DNA from: Malurus cyaneus samueli
Lineage: Eukaryota; Chordata; Aves; Passeriformes; Maluridae
Length of the DNA: 64,000 bases
Assembly: GCA_009741485.1 (NCBI GenBank)
Contig: CM019217.1
Coordinates: 48,625,541 to 48,689,540 of the forward strand
Reading direction: 5' to 3'
The position numbers and the translations under genes are program-made. The notes under the pieces were generated by a model. It made no database searches, had not been told where the DNA came from, and saw nothing but the letters and a program-made list of their open reading frames with translations. The stretch's first letter is position 1. Every line of letters starts with the position of its first letter. Of this stretch, positions 22,149 through 64,000 are shown one piece after another.

Positions 22149-24185
22149 GTAAGATTATAATTGGATCTGTAAATTAAGCTATTTTTTCTAAATGTTTAAT
22201 AGATATTTTCTTTCCAAAGCTGAGTATTTCATTTGGGAAATGAACATGGCAAAATGGCAAAAACACTGATGTTTTTACAGAAATGGGGGTCTTTATTATG
22301 AGTACACAGTTAAAGGTTTTCATTTGGAACCTGCTGCATGCCAGTAGATCTTTGTTCTTGCACTCTGTTCAACTGAGTCTTTCCAAAGGAAAGTTGTAAC
22401 TATAGTGTGCATTGTTCACATCCTAAAATAAATAATCTACCAAAAAGTATGAAATATTCATGAAAAAGCAAAGTATTGTATCTTTACAAATATGACTTTT
22501 AATACACATATAAATATTCCACTGCTCAAAACTGCTTCAGATTTTTCTTCCTTTTTTAAGTTTGATTCCTTAATGCTCTACATTCATATTTAATATGATT
22601 GTATTTATAAAAGCGTAAAAGTACATATCTCGTGTCTGTTTCTTCTGGGGAAGAAAACGAGAATTGAGATCAGTCTTTTATATTTGTTTTGTATCTTAAG
22701 TTGTACTGTATTAGTTAAAACAGAAGGTAGCTTTCATAATTTCCATTTGTGTAGGGTATAAGGATCTTTGTGCAACCTGTATGGAGTTACTCTCAGCAGG
22801 GATTCACAAATAAGTTCTGTAGTTTTTTTACTGGGAATTTTATGCTTTGAACAAGATTGTTCCCTTAGAGGAAGAATAATTTTGTGACACCTTATTGTTA
22901 AGTCTTCTGTTTCTCCTGTGTGACTTCTTCAGGAGAGAATCCCTTTTCCTGAAAGCATGAGGTCAATGCTGGCTGAAAGAATTATGAAAAAGTATCAAAT
23001 GGCTTCACTAGTGCTCTTATTTTACTTGGGTTTTGCTTCATGAAGTCTGTAAAATGTTACAGAATTATCACATCTGGTTTGAAATAATTATGTTGCATTT
23101 ATACTTTAAGCTTGTTGTATTATTTCTTTGATGGTATTCAAATCTTGAGTGTTCTTCCTTCTCTTTTCCCACGGAACTTGCATATCTGCATTTGCTCTTT
23201 AGAGCTTATAAATACAGTGTTCCGTAGCTGACAAGAGAGTTATTTTCCATGCCAGTGCACTATTTCTGTTGACAGTATATGCAGATGCCTCCAGAATCCG
23301 TGCTGTAATGTTGGAGTGAGATGGGTGCTACTCTCCTGCATGGTTTTGTTCATGAAGTGGGTTTTTTGTTCTGTGGCCTCTTGTGCCTTGTTACATGGAA
23401 ATGCCATCTGCTTCACCTTCACAACTTCCACAGAGCTTCACCATCACTGTTCCTGTTACTTTTATATGGTTTAGATTTTCATATTCTTGGATGGTGTAAT
23501 GGTTGGTTATGGAAAAATGCAGAGAAAATGTTTAGCTCGAATAGAAGTGAATAGTTCTGGAGAGAAAAATGGTGGTGAGAGTTAGTGCTCCTGGAACTAA
23601 TTTATTTTGCTTGAGTGTCTTACAAAAATAATTAATGCAGATTACTTCCTTTATTTGTTATTGAGCCAGTCTGTGAACTATCAGTTTACCCATGGATAAG
23701 GAAATAAGCACTGAAACTGGTGGGATGGAAGACTCTTCATAACTTTAAATATTGGGGATGCTGTAGCATATAATGCTGAATCATCACTAAAGCTGTGGTA
23801 ATCTGGATTTGTGGCCTGCTGATACAAAGGTGCTATTTTAGAAGGGTTGTTTCTGTTTGGTGCCTTTACTGTTTTTTGAATAAATAATCTACTGTATTGC
23901 AGCAGCTGCCTGAAGATTTCTTGTATTAAAGCATTTATCTGCTCCTAAAAATAGTTAGATTTGATTCTTTAATCTGTGTTTAAAACGATCACTGTATTTT
24001 CGTCATTAAATGTGTTTATGATGCAGCAGCACTATATTGTTACTATTGTGTTTATTTTGCAAAAATGTCCCATTCTCCTATAACAGTGGAAAAAAAACAT
24101 TTTAATTGCAATATTTAGTGAACAGCTAGTAACCTGAGTCTGTATCTTTTGCTGATACATTTTTACTCTGTGTTCTCTACTTAAG

Positions 24186-64000
<39,815 letters not shown>

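Larger units (their letters stand above)
18636..24185 (+). other. TBCK 5' intron (about 5.5 kb)
   Basis: Apart from the simple tract at 18655-18938 and the possible micro-exon at 22121, I see only AT-rich, T-biased intron sequence with no recognisable gene, repeat family or RNA. Confidence 0.6.

Overview
This is vertebrate nuclear DNA, most likely from a bird. Coding sequence comes in short exons separated by long introns with GT-AG (once GC-AG) boundaries. The interspersed repeats are avian in type: a CR1 LINE 3' end finishing in a CCATTCTATGATTC-like tail, an older CR1 fragment, and two solo retroviral LTRs, one of which (about 32.2-32.8 kb) resembles an LTR family I know from bird genomes. 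I see no bacterial-style operons, CRISPR arrays, rRNA or tRNA genes.

The window holds one divergent gene pair sharing a CpG-island promoter at about 17.8-18.65 kb. On the left, reading on the minus strand, is the 5' part of AIMP1 (p43/EMAP-II precursor, a scaffold of the multi-tRNA-synthetase complex). Its exon 1 ends at 18263, a 15.6 kb intron follows, and coding exons lie at 2645-2537, 1389-1276 and 232-74. The EMAP-II/OB-fold half is beyond the left edge. On the right, reading on the plus strand, is TBCK (TBC-domain pseudokinase; subunit of the FERRY early-endosome mRNA-transport complex). It has a non-coding first exon near 18.6 kb, the ATG at 24228, and 19 coding exons to 62456. These give 620 in-frame codons covering the pseudokinase and most of the Rab-GAP TBC domain. 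The rest of TBC and the rhodanese domain are beyond the right edge. Every splice junction was checked for phase, and the joined frame stays open throughout. Key residues fall where known human variants place them (R126, R511).

Region by region: 1-2.7 kb AIMP1 coding exons; 2.7-18.26 kb AIMP1 intron 1, with a complete 473-bp solo LTR (11376-11848) and two CR1 fragments; 17.8-18.65 kb bidirectional CpG-island promoter with a G-quadruplex motif; 18.65-18.94 kb C/T-only-like simple tract; 18.9-24.2 kb TBCK 5' intron with a possible 28-nt UTR exon; 24.2-62.5 kb TBCK coding exons, including a 16.2 kb intron (26958-43176) carrying a second LTR (about 32232-32795); 62.5-64 kb intron.

I found no novel multi-gene system. 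The best leads are (1) an AIMP1 upstream start codon split across the 15.6 kb intron 1, in frame with the normal start; (2) a solo LTR whose U3 carries a perfect three-unit heat-shock element and a TGACGTGG site just upstream of a TATA box; (3) a GC-AG intron in TBCK fixed by reading frame; (4) a short-loop G-quadruplex motif at the TBCK first exon; and (5) an apparent strand-composition switch at the shared promoter. Almost all other long open frames here are chance frames in intron or CpG-island sequence.
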